A DNA stretch of 45,188 nt from CAWBNS01 sp964445105 (GCA_964445105.1 CAYUJS010000009.1:1-45188), one strand, 5' to 3'. Positions 8,792 through 17,699 are shown, counted from the stretch's first letter. A program made the numbers and translations. Notes: generated by a model from the letters alone, not told the origin.

Positions 8792-10503
8792 GATGTTTTC
8801 TCCATGCATTTAGCCAGTTGATCTGCAGAAATACAAGCAATGGTAGGGCGTCCGTAGGGGCAAATCCAAGGAGAAGCGCATTGCACCAGTGCTTTCAATA
8901 ACTTGCGGGCCTCATCCATGCTGATCCAACGATTTTTTGGCATCGCCAGCCGGCTCGCTGCCCGCGCTAGGCGGCGCGCCTGGTCATTCGAAGTAGACCC
9001 CTCTGAAAGCTCTTCCAGAAACCCTTGGAGGATCGCTTTTAAGTCAGCTCGTTCTAGCTCGACGGGCACTGCATGCACCACAAAGGTATTCTGCCCCAGG
9101 TCGCTGATCTCGTAACCGAGGCAATCTAGCTTGACGATCGATTCGCGCAGTGAGGCCGCTTCTGAAGGAGAGAACTCGTACGTTTGCGGGATCAATAGTT
9201 GCTGCGCTTCTGCCTGAGATCCGCGGTCTTGCATACGCTCAAACACAACCCGCTGATGCGCTGCGCGCTGGTCGAGAAGCCACAAGCCTTCGCTGGTAGT
9301 TGGACAGGTGCGTGGGTCCAAAATCACATAGCCAGGGATCGTCGATACAGGGCTGGGAGCAGCCACAGGTGGCGGCGAGGGCGCGGTAAAGGAGAACGGC
9401 AAGGAGGGGATTACCGCCGCAACCACAGATTCGTTTCTTTGAGGCGTCCAGTTCTCCTGAGAGGCTGCCCAGGCTACTGTTTCCAGTTCTGCACGAGGAG
9501 CTGGGAAGGGCGAAGAATCCATGGGGTGTAGCGAGCAGTCCACCGCCCTTTGTAGCAGCTGCTTAATATGCTCTGTTCGACGTAATCGCACCTCCCGTTT
9601 TTGAGGATGCACGTTTACGTCTACGAGTTCTCCCGGTACCGTCAAATGCAGAGCAAAGACAGGGAAGCGATGCGTGCCTAATGCCGTCCCATACGCCTCA
9701 CGGATTGCATAGGAAACTGCAGGGCAAGACACAGCCCGGCGATTGAGCAGCAGAAACTGCCCCATGCGGTTGGGACGCGATGCCTGTGGGCTGCCTACAA
9801 AGCCCGATACATGCAGCGCCTCTTCAGACTGTTCAATAAAACGCATATCTCGCAAAAAATCTTCCCCCAGTACGCTCTTGACGCGTTCTTGGAAAGATCC
9901 ACTAGCAGCATCAAGCATAGAGGACTGGTCATTGATCAGTTGTAAACGAACTTCAGGATGCGCCAGTGCCAGTTGCGTCACTACGCGCAGAATATCATTG
10001 GCGTCGTAAGCAGGCGATTTTTGGAACTTGCGCCTTGCGGGCACGTTGAAAAACAGTGATTTTACCTCTATCGTGGTGCCCTGCGTACGTGCTGCGGGGC
10101 CACATTGGAGGATTCGTCCGCCATCTACCACGATTAGCGTGCCCTCCTCACCCGACGCGCAGGTCAAAAGCGTTAGCTTGGAGATCGCCGCAATCGAGGG
10201 CATCGCTTCACCCCGAAAGCCCATGGTTAGTACAGAATTTAGGTCGTCATGTGCGCGAATTTTAGAAGTAGCGTGTCGCTCCAAACAAAGCAACGCATCG
10301 TCTTGTTGCATGCCGCAACCGTTATCGGTCACCCGAATCAGTTGGCGGCCTCCCGCGCGGATCTCTACATGAATATCTGTAGCGCCTGCATCAAGACTGT
10401 TTTCTACCAGCTCCTTCACCACTGATGCAGGGTTCTCAACCACCTCGCCCGCAGCAATTTGATTGATCGTATGATCGTCTAAAACGCGTATTTTCGATGC
10501 CAT
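8788..10503 (-). CDS. mutL: DNA mismatch repair protein MutL, endonuclease motif degraded
   Basis: 571 residues. The N-terminal GHKL ATPase domain is intact: ELVENSLDAGATD, DNGCGM and GFRGEAMPSIAA. A Pro-rich linker (about 345-395) leads to the C-terminal dimerisation domain. The endonuclease motif DQHA(X)2E(X)4E reads DQRAAHQRVVFE here, so His is Arg and the first Glu is Gln. The partner CPHGRP motif is CPYGRP. It therefore probably lacks intrinsic nicking activity. It is the first gene of a mutL-pepP operon with ATGA coupling. Confidence 0.93.
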   Translation of the reverse strand: MASKIRVLDDHTINQIAAGEVVENPASVVKELVENSLDAGATDIHVEIRAGGRQLIRVTDNGCGMQQDDALLCLERHATSKIRAHDDLNSVLTMGFRGEAMPSIAAISKLTLLTCASGEEGTLIVVDGGRILQCGPAARTQGTTIEVKSLFFNVPARRKFQKSPAYDANDILRVVTQLALAHPEVRLQLINDQSSMLDAASGSFQERVKSVLGEDFLRDMRFIEQSEEALHVSGFVGSPQASRPNRMGQFLLLNRRAVSCPAVSYAIREAYGTALGTHRFPVFALHLTVPGELVDVNVHPQKREVRLRRTEHIKQLLQRAVDCSLHPMDSSPFPAPRAELETVAWAASQENWTPQRNESVVAAVIPSLPFSFTAPSPPPVAAPSPVSTIPGYVILDPRTCPTTSEGLWLLDQRAAHQRVVFERMQDRGSQAEAQQLLIPQTYEFSPSEAASLRESIVKLDCLGYEISDLGQNTFVVHAVPVELERADLKAILQGFLEELSEGSTSNDQARRLARAASRLAMPKNRWISMDEARKLLKALVQCASPWICPYGRPTIACISADQLAKCMEKTS

Positions 10504-10941
10504 AGAATTATTATAGCCAACGAGATGATTCCTTTACACTTCCTCGTGAATAAAGGATAGCAACTTCTCGGCCTCAGCCCGGCTGCAGTTTTTAGGCTCT
10601 TATAGCCCTCTGCAGTATCCGGGAGCGAGGAGTGTCCTAATTGCGCGTCTCTGTGGCGCTAACAAACGGGCTTTTTCGCTGAGCTCGATAGAAGCAAGGC
10701 GCGTCTTGGCATTTACACAGGGTAAATGTAACAGAAGTGCTCCCAGCTGGCCAATGAGTGCTTCCATTACAAACAGGCCTGCCGCAAAGCTCCGTTCCGC
10801 GGGGAGGGTTCGTTAGGCCTATAGGCGGTGTTTTCTGTTCGTCAATAAATTATTAGCTAACGTGCCAAAATTTCAAATTTAAATTAATATTTATTATAAT
10901 TGATTTGGTTAGTAATCGAATATTAACTATCGGAGCCATAG
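10504..10941. other. Gene-free spacer ending in an AT-rich leader
   Basis: No credible gene is visible. The left 330 bases are mixed composition with small hairpins, such as ATTTAC...GTAAAT near 10711. The last 90 bases (about 10845-10935) are a sharp AT-rich block with A and T runs, ending in GGAG at 10932-10935, six bases before the kinase-like gene. I read the AT block as its promoter region. Confidence 0.5.
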
Positions 10942-12585
10942 ATGGAACTACCACCAGGCCTTGATGTGCCAAGAGAACTAGGACAAGTTAGCGGAGTAAA
11001 TAAAACATCTTCTCCTCCGACCCATGAAGCGCCGCCCGGACTGAACCAAGAGCAGACCTCCGAGCAAATATCGGGCCCAAATTCTGCGAGCCTTGAAGGC
11101 AACTATCAGAGGCAGTTGCAGGATCAGCTTAGGCAAAGCGAAGTTCTAGCCCGCACGCCAGCACATGCTGGGGCAGGGGAGGGCCCAGCGCCGGCAGCAG
11201 CAGGAACGCTTAAACGCAACCAGCTCGACCCGGAGAACGAGGTGTCGATGGACCAGCCCCCGTCCAAGAGGTCCAGAGCTAACGAGTATCGAAACGATGC
11301 CGAGGAAATTGGGGACGTCGTGCAGGCCGCAGAAACCGAGCCAGCTTCCGGCTCTTCACGATTCCGGCTCACAGAATCTGTATTGACAGATTTAGAAGCT
11401 CTTGCCTCTCGAGATGTGGATAAGATCGCGCAATGCACGAGTTTAGAAGAAGCCCATGGGGCGATCTGTCACGCTATTGAAAAAAAGTTTTTTTCTCTAG
11501 GCGGAATCACCCAATTTGATCTTGGAAGCGCGCACAAGATCCTTTCTTCGGATGGTTTAGCCAATCTAAGCGGGCTTAAGGCGGCAGACTCTCGGCATAT
11601 ATGTTCGGTGGTTGCGAGCCTGCACGAAGCCGTAGAAAAGGTGAAAAACACGCGCTTACAGCAATTAAAAGACCAGGCAGGCCGGGCGGATGACGACGAT
11701 CATCAGATAAACCCAGGTTTGTCAGAGATTGCTATTTTATCTTCGAAAGCTGGCGAGAAGACCTGGCTTCTCAAATTTATTCGTGCAGACGATCAGAAAG
11801 GCGCGACCCGGATTAGTTCTGAAGGGCAATTGCACCGAGAAGTGGTCGCTCATTTGCTAAACGAGAAAAACGAATTTCCTATCCCGTTGGCTTTGATTAT
11901 GAATTTTAAAGGCCAGCTCTGTTCTGTCCATCAGTTCATTAATGGGAGAGCGGGCCTGATGGCGATGGAGCGTCAGCCTTCGGGCACCGATTCGTCGGAC
12001 GAAGACGAGCTTGGTTTAGAAGGGGGTGACCCATATCTACCTATGGATGGCGACGCCTTCAGCCGACTATTACTCTTTGACCTTCTTTTTTCCAACGGCG
12101 ATAGGCACGACGGCAACCTGATTTTTGCTCGGAAACCTGGCGATGCAGAAGAGTACACGGTTTTCGGGATTGACCACGGGGACTGTATGTCCCCGCATCG
12201 GGGCGATCGCCTCAAAATCGACTACTTATCCCTCCCTTGCTTCAACGCTCCACTTACTCAAGACTGTAGGCAACTGGCTACAGAGCAGCGTGAAGAGCGT
12301 TATGCAGAAATTATGGCTGAGCAGCGGATTTCAGGATCACCTATAGAATGGATGCGTTTCGTCTGCCAGTGCTTAAGAAACAGCAACCCACTTTTAACAG
12401 CACGGCAGTTGGCAAATACTTTGCTTTATCTAGAAGATTCGTTCAGGGTAAGCGGCAAAGCTTTGGAAAGTGAACGCTTCATAAAAATACAAAATATCGT
12501 TATGGAGGAGAACCTTTTTGTGGGAGAGCTAGGAAGCAAAGGCGACCTGCAGAAGCTGAAGGAACTGGATAAACAAAAAGATTAA
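10942..12585 (+). CDS. PI3/4-kinase-like (or actin-fragmin-kinase-like) candidate effector
   Basis: 547 residues. Residues 1-140 are low-complexity, Pro/Gln/Ser-rich and probably disordered, with a basic patch PPSKRSRA at 106-113. A helical region follows to about 255. Residues 262-450 resemble the protein/lipid kinase fold of the PI3/4-kinase superfamily: TWLLKF with Lys278, a helix with HRE (Glu300), the catalytic loop SNGDRHDGNLIF (Asp387 to Asn392) and FGIDHGD (Asp411, metal-binding). An acidic Ser patch (GTDSSDEDEL) is inserted at about 348-356. No signal peptide or membrane segment. GGAG precedes the ATG by six bases. The C-terminal 25 residues (LFVGELGSKGDLQKLKEL) are part of the tandem duplication that follows. 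The fold suggests a secreted enzyme acting on host lipid or protein, but substrate and secretion are inference. Confidence 0.6.
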   Translation: MELPPGLDVPRELGQVSGVNKTSSPPTHEAPPGLNQEQTSEQISGPNSASLEGNYQRQLQDQLRQSEVLARTPAHAGAGEGPAPAAAGTLKRNQLDPENEVSMDQPPSKRSRANEYRNDAEEIGDVVQAAETEPASGSSRFRLTESVLTDLEALASRDVDKIAQCTSLEEAHGAICHAIEKKFFSLGGITQFDLGSAHKILSSDGLANLSGLKAADSRHICSVVASLHEAVEKVKNTRLQQLKDQAGRADDDDHQINPGLSEIAILSSKAGEKTWLLKFIRADDQKGATRISSEGQLHREVVAHLLNEKNEFPIPLALIMNFKGQLCSVHQFINGRAGLMAMERQPSGTDSSDEDELGLEGGDPYLPMDGDAFSRLLLFDLLFSNGDRHDGNLIFARKPGDAEEYTVFGIDHGDCMSPHRGDRLKIDYLSLPCFNAPLTQDCRQLATEQREERYAEIMAEQRISGSPIEWMRFVCQCLRNSNPLLTARQLANTLLYLEDSFRVSGKALESERFIKIQNIVMEENLFVGELGSKGDLQKLKELDKQKD

Positions 12586-12893
12586 CTAAGGTGAGGTAAC
12601 CGATGGACAGAGTAAATGCTATATTTGCTAAAATCCCCGAACTCCCGTTCAGGGTTACGACTCCAGGGGGTCGGCTGTTGGCTGTCGTAGAGCTTGACAG
12701 CGTTAGAATTGTAGATGAAAAGATCATTGACTTTAGGGGCATCTTGATCCCAGCGGTCTTGAGGGAGGAATTCGGTGGCAAAGCGATCATCGAACATGGT
12801 GATCCTCTGTTTTGTAAAGCTTTTATCAGAGCCAGGTGCTTTGACCTCATTCGCGCCGGCTACCGGTTTACAAAAGAGTGAGGCGCCCAATAC
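12514..12893 (+). repeat. Tandem duplication, copy 1
   Basis: This unit repeats at 12904-13283 with a constant offset of 390 bases. By hand count about 38 of 380 positions differ, so identity is about 90%. It contains the last 24 codons of the kinase-like gene, its stop, a short spacer that is identical in both copies (AACTAAGGTGAGGTAACCG) and the complete 92-residue small gene. Confidence 0.92.
12603..12881 (+). CDS. Small unknown protein, first tandem copy
   Basis: 92 residues (MDRVNAIFAKIPELPFRV...), beginning 17 bases after the kinase-like stop with GGTGAGG as ribosome site seven bases upstream. It has a beta-rich look (RLLAVVELDSVRIVDEKIID), Cys at two positions and no signal peptide. 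It differs from the second copy at about seven residues while many codon changes are silent, so both have been under selection as proteins. Its position straight after a candidate effector would suit a chaperone or partner, which is inference. I do not recognise the family. Confidence 0.65.
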   Translation: MDRVNAIFAKIPELPFRVTTPGGRLLAVVELDSVRIVDEKIIDFRGILIPAVLREEFGGKAIIEHGDPLFCKAFIRARCFDLIRAGYRFTKE

Positions 12894-12903
12894 AAGGGAG
12901 GGT

Positions 12904-12975
12904 CTTTTTGTGGAAGAGCTACAGTCTAAAAAGGACCTGCAGAAGCTGAAGAGACTGGACAAAGAAGAAGATTAA
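12904..12975 (+). pseudogene. Orphan copy of the kinase-like gene's 3' end
   Basis: This stretch repeats the last 24 codons of the kinase-like gene in frame, reading LFVEELQSKKDLQKLKRLDKEED and a stop, but nothing corresponding to the rest of that gene precedes it. It is the left end of the second duplicated unit. It shows that the duplication copied a kinase tail plus small-gene segment. Confidence 0.8.
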
Positions 12976-12992
12976 CTAAGGTGAGGTAACCG

Positions 12993-13271
12993 ATGGACAG
13001 AGTAGATGCTATATTTGCTAAAATCCCTGAACCCCCGTTCAGAGTTACAACCCCAGGGGGCCGGCTGTTAGCTGTCGTAGAGCTTGACAGCGTTAGAATT
13101 GTAGATGAAAGAATTATTGACTTTATGGGCATCTTGATCCCAGCGGTCGTGAGAGAGGAATTCGGTGGCAAAGCGATCATTGAGCATGGTGATCCTTTGT
13201 TTTATAAAGCTTTTATCAGAGCCAGGTGCTTTGACCTCGTTCGCGCCGGCTACCGCTTCACAAAAGAGTGA
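12993..13271 (+). CDS. Small unknown protein, second tandem copy
   Basis: 92 residues, the paralogue of 12603-12881. Changes are conservative: Asn5 to Asp, Leu to Pro in PELPF, Lys to Arg, Arg to Met (IIDFRG to IIDFMG), Leu to Val, Cys to Tyr (LFCKAF to LFYKAF) and Ile to Val. The start context is identical to copy 1. It ends 59 bases before the polymerase gene. Function unknown. Confidence 0.65.
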   Translation: MDRVDAIFAKIPEPPFRVTTPGGRLLAVVELDSVRIVDERIIDFMGILIPAVVREEFGGKAIIEHGDPLFYKAFIRARCFDLVRAGYRFTKE

Positions 13272-13330
13272 GATGCCCAATGGGCAAAGATGGCTTCATC
13301 TGCTGCTTTTCATAAAAGGACGATCACTAG

Positions 13331-14539
13331 ATGATAGTCGCCATGGAGATGTACCGGAAAGCTGTAAGTATTGTTACAAAATTGTGGAATGCTGGCTACA
13401 TCGCCTATTTCGCAGGCGGATGGGTGCGCGACCACCTTCTCCAACATCCTTCAGACGATATTGACATCGCGACTAGTGCGCCGCCCGAAGAGGTCATGCG
13501 TCTTTTCCCAAAAACCATCAAGGTGGGCGTCTCTTTTGGCGTTGTCATGGTTATTATTGATGATATCCCCTTCGAAGTCGCCACGTTTCGAAAAGACGGG
13601 CTCTACCTTTATGGTCGCCGCCCTGAAACGGTCGTTTTCTCTACCCCGGAAGAAGATGCCCAGCGCCGAGATTTCACCATCAATGGCATGTTTTACAATC
13701 CGCTAAATGATAAGATTTTTGACTTTGTCGGTGGGCGGGAAGATTTGAAGCTGGGCCTCGTGCGCGCCATAGGCGATCCTGCTGAACGGTTCCGTGAAGA
13801 TCGGCTTCGCATGGTGCGAGCGGTGCGCATGCACGCCCGCTTTGGCTTCGCGCTAGAATCAGCTACCCGAGACGCGATAAAACAGCAGGCGTATACCTTA
13901 CTGTCTGCTGTTGCGAGGGAACGAATTTGGCAAGAGTTTCATAAGATGGCTGCTTACCCTGGCTTCACGCACGCTCTTTTGACCATGCATGAATTGGACC
14001 TCCTGCCATGTGTTTTCCCGCAATTGAAAAACGTACCGCTAGACGTTCTTAAGCAGCGGCTGCACCCTCTTCAAAGCCCCTGTCCAGCTATCCTTGGCTT
14101 AGTATTGCTTTTTCCAAATCTAGACCAAGACGCGCTTATCGAGTTGTTCGAAGAGCTTAAAGCACCGAAAAAAGAGATTTTGCTCGCGCTTTTCTTTCGC
14201 CAGCCCTTGCCCGCTAACGACTACGACTACGTAAAATTTTTCTCAGATAGCAGGTTCGCGCAGTGCGGGAGCTATTACCTCTCTTGCCTTAGTGATAGCG
14301 AGCGCCAGGAGCTACAAAAACAGCAGGGCCTCCTGCAGTCTTTTGTAGCGCGCCGCTTGCGTCGTGAGCTCGGCGTTTCTTCCAAGCAATTACAGGATGC
14401 GGGCATCCCACCAGGGCCGATCATGGGCCAGCTACTGATGGAGGCAGAGCGTCTTTCAGTCGAAAAAAAACTTGGAGACGCGCAAGCGGTCTTCGCTGAG
14501 CTTCGCCGCTCAGCGCACTGGCCTAAGGTCCCCTCATGA
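13331..14539 (+). CDS. CCA-adding enzyme / poly(A) polymerase family
   Basis: 402 residues. Class II nucleotidyltransferase: FAGGWVRDHLL (helix-turn motif), DDIDIAT (catalytic Asp pair), RRDFTING and the FREDRLRMVRAVR motif, followed by a helical RNA-binding half. It adds CCA to tRNA 3' ends or adenylates RNA; chlamydiae have members annotated pcnB and sequence alone does not settle which. AGGA lies ten bases before the ATG at 13331; the ATG at 13343 is an alternative. The stop overlaps the methyltransferase start by four bases. Confidence 0.88.
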   Translation: MIVAMEMYRKAVSIVTKLWNAGYIAYFAGGWVRDHLLQHPSDDIDIATSAPPEEVMRLFPKTIKVGVSFGVVMVIIDDIPFEVATFRKDGLYLYGRRPETVVFSTPEEDAQRRDFTINGMFYNPLNDKIFDFVGGREDLKLGLVRAIGDPAERFREDRLRMVRAVRMHARFGFALESATRDAIKQQAYTLLSAVARERIWQEFHKMAAYPGFTHALLTMHELDLLPCVFPQLKNVPLDVLKQRLHPLQSPCPAILGLVLLFPNLDQDALIELFEELKAPKKEILLALFFRQPLPANDYDYVKFFSDSRFAQCGSYYLSCLSDSERQELQKQQGLLQSFVARRLRRELGVSSKQLQDAGIPPGPIMGQLLMEAERLSVEKKLGDAQAVFAELRRSAHWPKVPS

Positions 14540-15267
14540 TTACAAGCTTGCAGCATCCCCTAGTCAAACATTTGATCAGATTACGTGATTCTAGCGACTA
14601 TCGCTCCGAGCAGCGCCGCGTGTTGATCCAAGGATCAAAAATGGTCCATGAGGTCGCTCAAACGACCAAGGTATACCGTATTTTAACCACTGGTGTAGTG
14701 CCGCCCCTAGCTGCGGAAGAATTGATCCACGTCTCAGAGAGTATCTTGACTAAGATTTCCGGCGTGATCAGCTCTGATGGTTTAGTGGCGGAGGTCGCTA
14801 TGCCTTCGTGGGACTCAGTGGCCGCTTATACAAGGGTGCTTGCGCTCGATGCAATCAGCGATCCAGGCAACTTAGGCACGCTGATCCGTACAGCCCTGGC
14901 CTTCGGGTGGGAAGCGATCTACCTGCTGCAAGGATGCTGTGATCCTTTTAATGATAAAGCGCTCCGAGCGGCTATGGGGGCTACCTTTAAATTAACCCTG
15001 GATAGGGGCGATGCTGCGCAGCTGCATGCCCTTGCTATGAATAATGCCTGGCATACCCTGGTGGCTGATTTGCAGGGCCGTCCGCCCGGGCCTCTCAAAG
15101 GTCCTATCTTATTAGTTTTAGGTAACGAGGCCAAAGGTCCTTCGGAGGCCATCAAAACTTTCTGCCAGCCGGTGACATTGCCCATGCAAGGGGACATTGA
15201 GTCTCTCAATGTAGCCGTAGCGGGCGGCGTATTAATGTATCACTATAGATATAATAATTGTGAATAG
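14536..15267 (+). CDS. TrmH/SpoU-type RNA 2'-O-methyltransferase
   Basis: 243 residues. An N-terminal substrate-binding part (to about 85) is followed by the SPOUT knot: motif 1 DAISDPGNLGTLIRTA, motif 2 LVLGNEAKGP and motif 3 MQGDIESLNVAVAGGV. It methylates ribose in rRNA or tRNA; the exact target cannot be told. The ATG overlaps the previous stop as ATGA, so translation is coupled. Confidence 0.9.
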   Translation: MITSLQHPLVKHLIRLRDSSDYRSEQRRVLIQGSKMVHEVAQTTKVYRILTTGVVPPLAAEELIHVSESILTKISGVISSDGLVAEVAMPSWDSVAAYTRVLALDAISDPGNLGTLIRTALAFGWEAIYLLQGCCDPFNDKALRAAMGATFKLTLDRGDAAQLHALAMNNAWHTLVADLQGRPPGPLKGPILLVLGNEAKGPSEAIKTFCQPVTLPMQGDIESLNVAVAGGVLMYHYRYNNCE

Positions 15268-15331
15268 TCGGTCGCTGGGCCGCCAATCGCAGCCTTGCTA
15301 CTTGTCCTTCGGGGTGGTATCTTATGCGCCT

Positions 15332-16435
15332 ATGGGAATGTCTATGGATGAAACATTGGAAGAGCACTACCTGCGAGGCTACCGCAAAGAGGGCCGTCAG
15401 GAACGCAAGCTCGCGTCTGCAAAAGATCGCTCCAAATGGAAAAAGTCTGACCAGGATAAACAGCAGAGTGCTTTTAGTGCGCAGGATCTCATCGATCAAG
15501 GCCTTTGCAGAGGGAGGGTTCTAGCTATCTCTTCGCAGGGCATCGTTGTTCAGGTGCAAGAGCAATCGCTAGCTTGTGAGCTGCGCGGCGTGCTAAAAAA
15601 GGAGAAGACCCAGCAAAAGAACCTTGTCGTCGTGGGTGATTTTGTTTGGGTAGAACTGCTGGGCCACGATGAAGGCGCGATTGCAGCTGTAGAGCCCCGT
15701 ACCACTTGCCTGAGCCGTGCGGACAATCTCTCCCGCCGAAAAGAACAGCTGATTGCGGCCAATATTGATCAGGTATTCATTACTGTTTCGCTCATCGACC
15801 CGCCTTTTAAGCCTCCCCTTGTCGATCGCTACATCATCGCTGCTGAATTGGGAGGCTTAACCCCTATTTTGCTCATCAACAAAATCGATCTACTCGAAAA
15901 AGCTCTTCCAAGTGAAATCGAACATTTCCAAGAGGCGCTGAAGGCTTATAAACAGGCGCAAATTCCTGTCATTTGCTCCAGCATAACAACTGGTGAAGGA
16001 ATTGAAGAAATTCGGCACGCTATGGTGGACAAAGCTAGCGTCTTCTCAGGTCAGTCGGGGGTAGGTAAATCGTCTCTTATTAATTGTGTAACTGGTCTCT
16101 GCCTGCGTACAGGAGCCACCGTTGCCCGCACAAAAAAGGGCGCTCACACCACCACTACTGCGCGCCTCATTCCCCTCCCCTCCGGTGGCTGGTGCGTCGA
16201 TACCCCCGGCATCAAAAGTTTTGGTGTCTGGAGCTTAAAACGCGAAAATGTCGAGCAATATTTCACTGAAATCCATCAAGTCGGCCGCAAATGCAAATTC
16301 TCTGACTGCTCTCACAGCCATGAGGAGGACTGCGCCGTTATCCGTGCGATTAAGAAAGGAAAAATCTCCTGGCTTCGCTACGAATCCTACCGTACACTCA
16401 GGAATGAGACGGAAACGGAACACGTTAGCCGGTAA
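15332..16435 (+). CDS. rsgA: RsgA, ribosome small-subunit GTPase
   Basis: About 367 residues from the ATG at 15332; ATGs at 15338 and 15344 and a GTG at 15260 are alternatives, and none has a clear Shine-Dalgarno. The GTPase is circularly permuted, as in the family: NKIDLLE (G4), then GQSGVGKSSLIN (G1), then DTPG (G3). The zinc site follows in CKFSDCSHSHEEDC. The N-terminal 45 residues are basic. It promotes late maturation of the 30S subunit. Confidence 0.9.
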   Translation: MGMSMDETLEEHYLRGYRKEGRQERKLASAKDRSKWKKSDQDKQQSAFSAQDLIDQGLCRGRVLAISSQGIVVQVQEQSLACELRGVLKKEKTQQKNLVVVGDFVWVELLGHDEGAIAAVEPRTTCLSRADNLSRRKEQLIAANIDQVFITVSLIDPPFKPPLVDRYIIAAELGGLTPILLINKIDLLEKALPSEIEHFQEALKAYKQAQIPVICSSITTGEGIEEIRHAMVDKASVFSGQSGVGKSSLINCVTGLCLRTGATVARTKKGAHTTTTARLIPLPSGGWCVDTPGIKSFGVWSLKRENVEQYFTEIHQVGRKCKFSDCSHSHEEDCAVIRAIKKGKISWLRYESYRTLRNETETEHVSR

Positions 16436-16457
16436 TACCTAACTCCTCAGAGGTACC

Positions 16458-17699
16458 ATGTCTTATATTCGTACAGTGAAAGCCCTCGAGATGCTGGATT
16501 CACGCGGCAATCCGACTGTTGAGGTTGTAGTGAGTGTCGACAATGGTATCGTCGCGCAAGCCTCTGTTCCTTCGGGCGCCTCTACAGGCCAAAATGAAGC
16601 GGTAGAATTGCGCGATGGTGATAAGAGCCGTTACGGGGGTAAAGGCGTGCAAACGGCTGTTGCGCATGTCAATGGCCCTCTCGCCCAGCTCCTCATCGGC
16701 GGACATGTCTTCGACCAAGCAAAACTCGACCGTCTCATGATAGAAGCTGATGCCACAGAAAACAAAAGTGCCCTCGGCGCTAATGCCATTCTAGGCGTGT
16801 CGTTAGCTATCGCCCGCGCAGCAGCGCTTACAGCCGGCCTCCCCCTCTACCGCTACTTGGGCGGTTGCAACACGTTCCTATTGCCATGTCCGATGATGAA
16901 CATCATCAACGGAGGCGCCCACGCCGACAACGGCTTAGATTTTCAGGAATTTATGATCCGCCCCCTAGGCGCTCCTAGTTTTCGTGAGGGGCTAAGGTGG
17001 GGGGCCGAAATTTTCCACACCCTTCGCGCGCTGTTGAAAGCGCGCGGGCTGACCACCGCAGTCGGGGACGAAGGGGGCTTTGCTCCTTGTCTCCAAAGTA
17101 ATGAAGAGGCGCTCGATCTTATCTTAGAAGCGATCGAAAAAGCCGGCTATCGTGCAGGCACGGAGATCACACTCGCACTAGATTGTGCGGCCACGGGCTT
17201 CCAAGATCCAGCTACGCAACTTTATGGAGAGCGCACCAGCGCAGAGCAGGTTGATTACCTAAAACAGCTTTGTGAGCAGTACCCAATTGATTCCATAGAA
17301 GATGGCCTAGCAGAAGATGACTGGGCTGGCTGGAAACAGCTCACAGAGGCCCTAGCAGAAAAGATCCAAATCGTGGGCGATGACCTCTTTGTGACTAATA
17401 CGAAGTTTTTGAGAAGAGGGATTCAGGAAGGCATTGCAAACGCGATTCTGATCAAACCCAACCAGATCGGTACCCTCACGGAGACGTTAGAGACCATTCG
17501 CGTGGCTCAAAATGCAGGTTATGCAACGATCATCTCTCATCGCTCCGGCGAGACTGAAGACACGTTCATCGCCGATATTGCCGTAGCTGCTAACACAGGT
17601 CAGATCAAAACTGGCTCGCTCTCCCGAACGGATCGCATCGCTAAATACAACCGCTTGCTGCGCATTGAGGCTGACCTAGGCGAGGTTGGCAGCTACTGA
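16458..17699 (+). CDS. eno: Enolase
   Basis: 413 residues, slightly shorter than the usual 420-430 because the C-terminal tail is short. 2-phosphoglycerate to phosphoenolpyruvate in glycolysis. Visible signatures are ARAALDSRGNPT-like MLDSRGNPTVEV, GAHADNGLDFQEFM, GDEGGFAP, SIEDGLAEDDW, GDDLFVTN, LIKPNQIGT and ISHRSGETED. GAGG lies upstream of the ATG. The 3' end overlaps the alanine symporter gene by seven bases in convergent orientation. Confidence 0.96.
   Translation: MSYIRTVKALEMLDSRGNPTVEVVVSVDNGIVAQASVPSGASTGQNEAVELRDGDKSRYGGKGVQTAVAHVNGPLAQLLIGGHVFDQAKLDRLMIEADATENKSALGANAILGVSLAIARAAALTAGLPLYRYLGGCNTFLLPCPMMNIINGGAHADNGLDFQEFMIRPLGAPSFREGLRWGAEIFHTLRALLKARGLTTAVGDEGGFAPCLQSNEEALDLILEAIEKAGYRAGTEITLALDCAATGFQDPATQLYGERTSAEQVDYLKQLCEQYPIDSIEDGLAEDDWAGWKQLTEALAEKIQIVGDDLFVTNTKFLRRGIQEGIANAILIKPNQIGTLTETLETIRVAQNAGYATIISHRSGETEDTFIADIAVAANTGQIKTGSLSRTDRIAKYNRLLRIEADLGEVGSY

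Larger units (their letters stand above)
12904..13283 (+). repeat. Tandem duplication, copy 2
   Basis: Second copy of the 12514-12893 unit, separated from it by ten bases. Both copies end at GAG followed by GCGCCCAAT or ATGCCCAAT just after the small-gene stop. Divergence is highest in the kinase tail segment and lowest around the ribosome site and start of the small gene. Confidence 0.92.

Noticed and set aside
12775..12975. Open frame of 66 codons overlapping the first small gene and running into the orphan kinase tail
   Set aside because: It starts in the wrong frame inside the small gene. The tail part is explained by the tandem duplication.
12514..13283. CRISPR array
   Set aside because: The only ordered repeats are two long coding duplications; there are no short repeats with regular spacers anywhere in the window.
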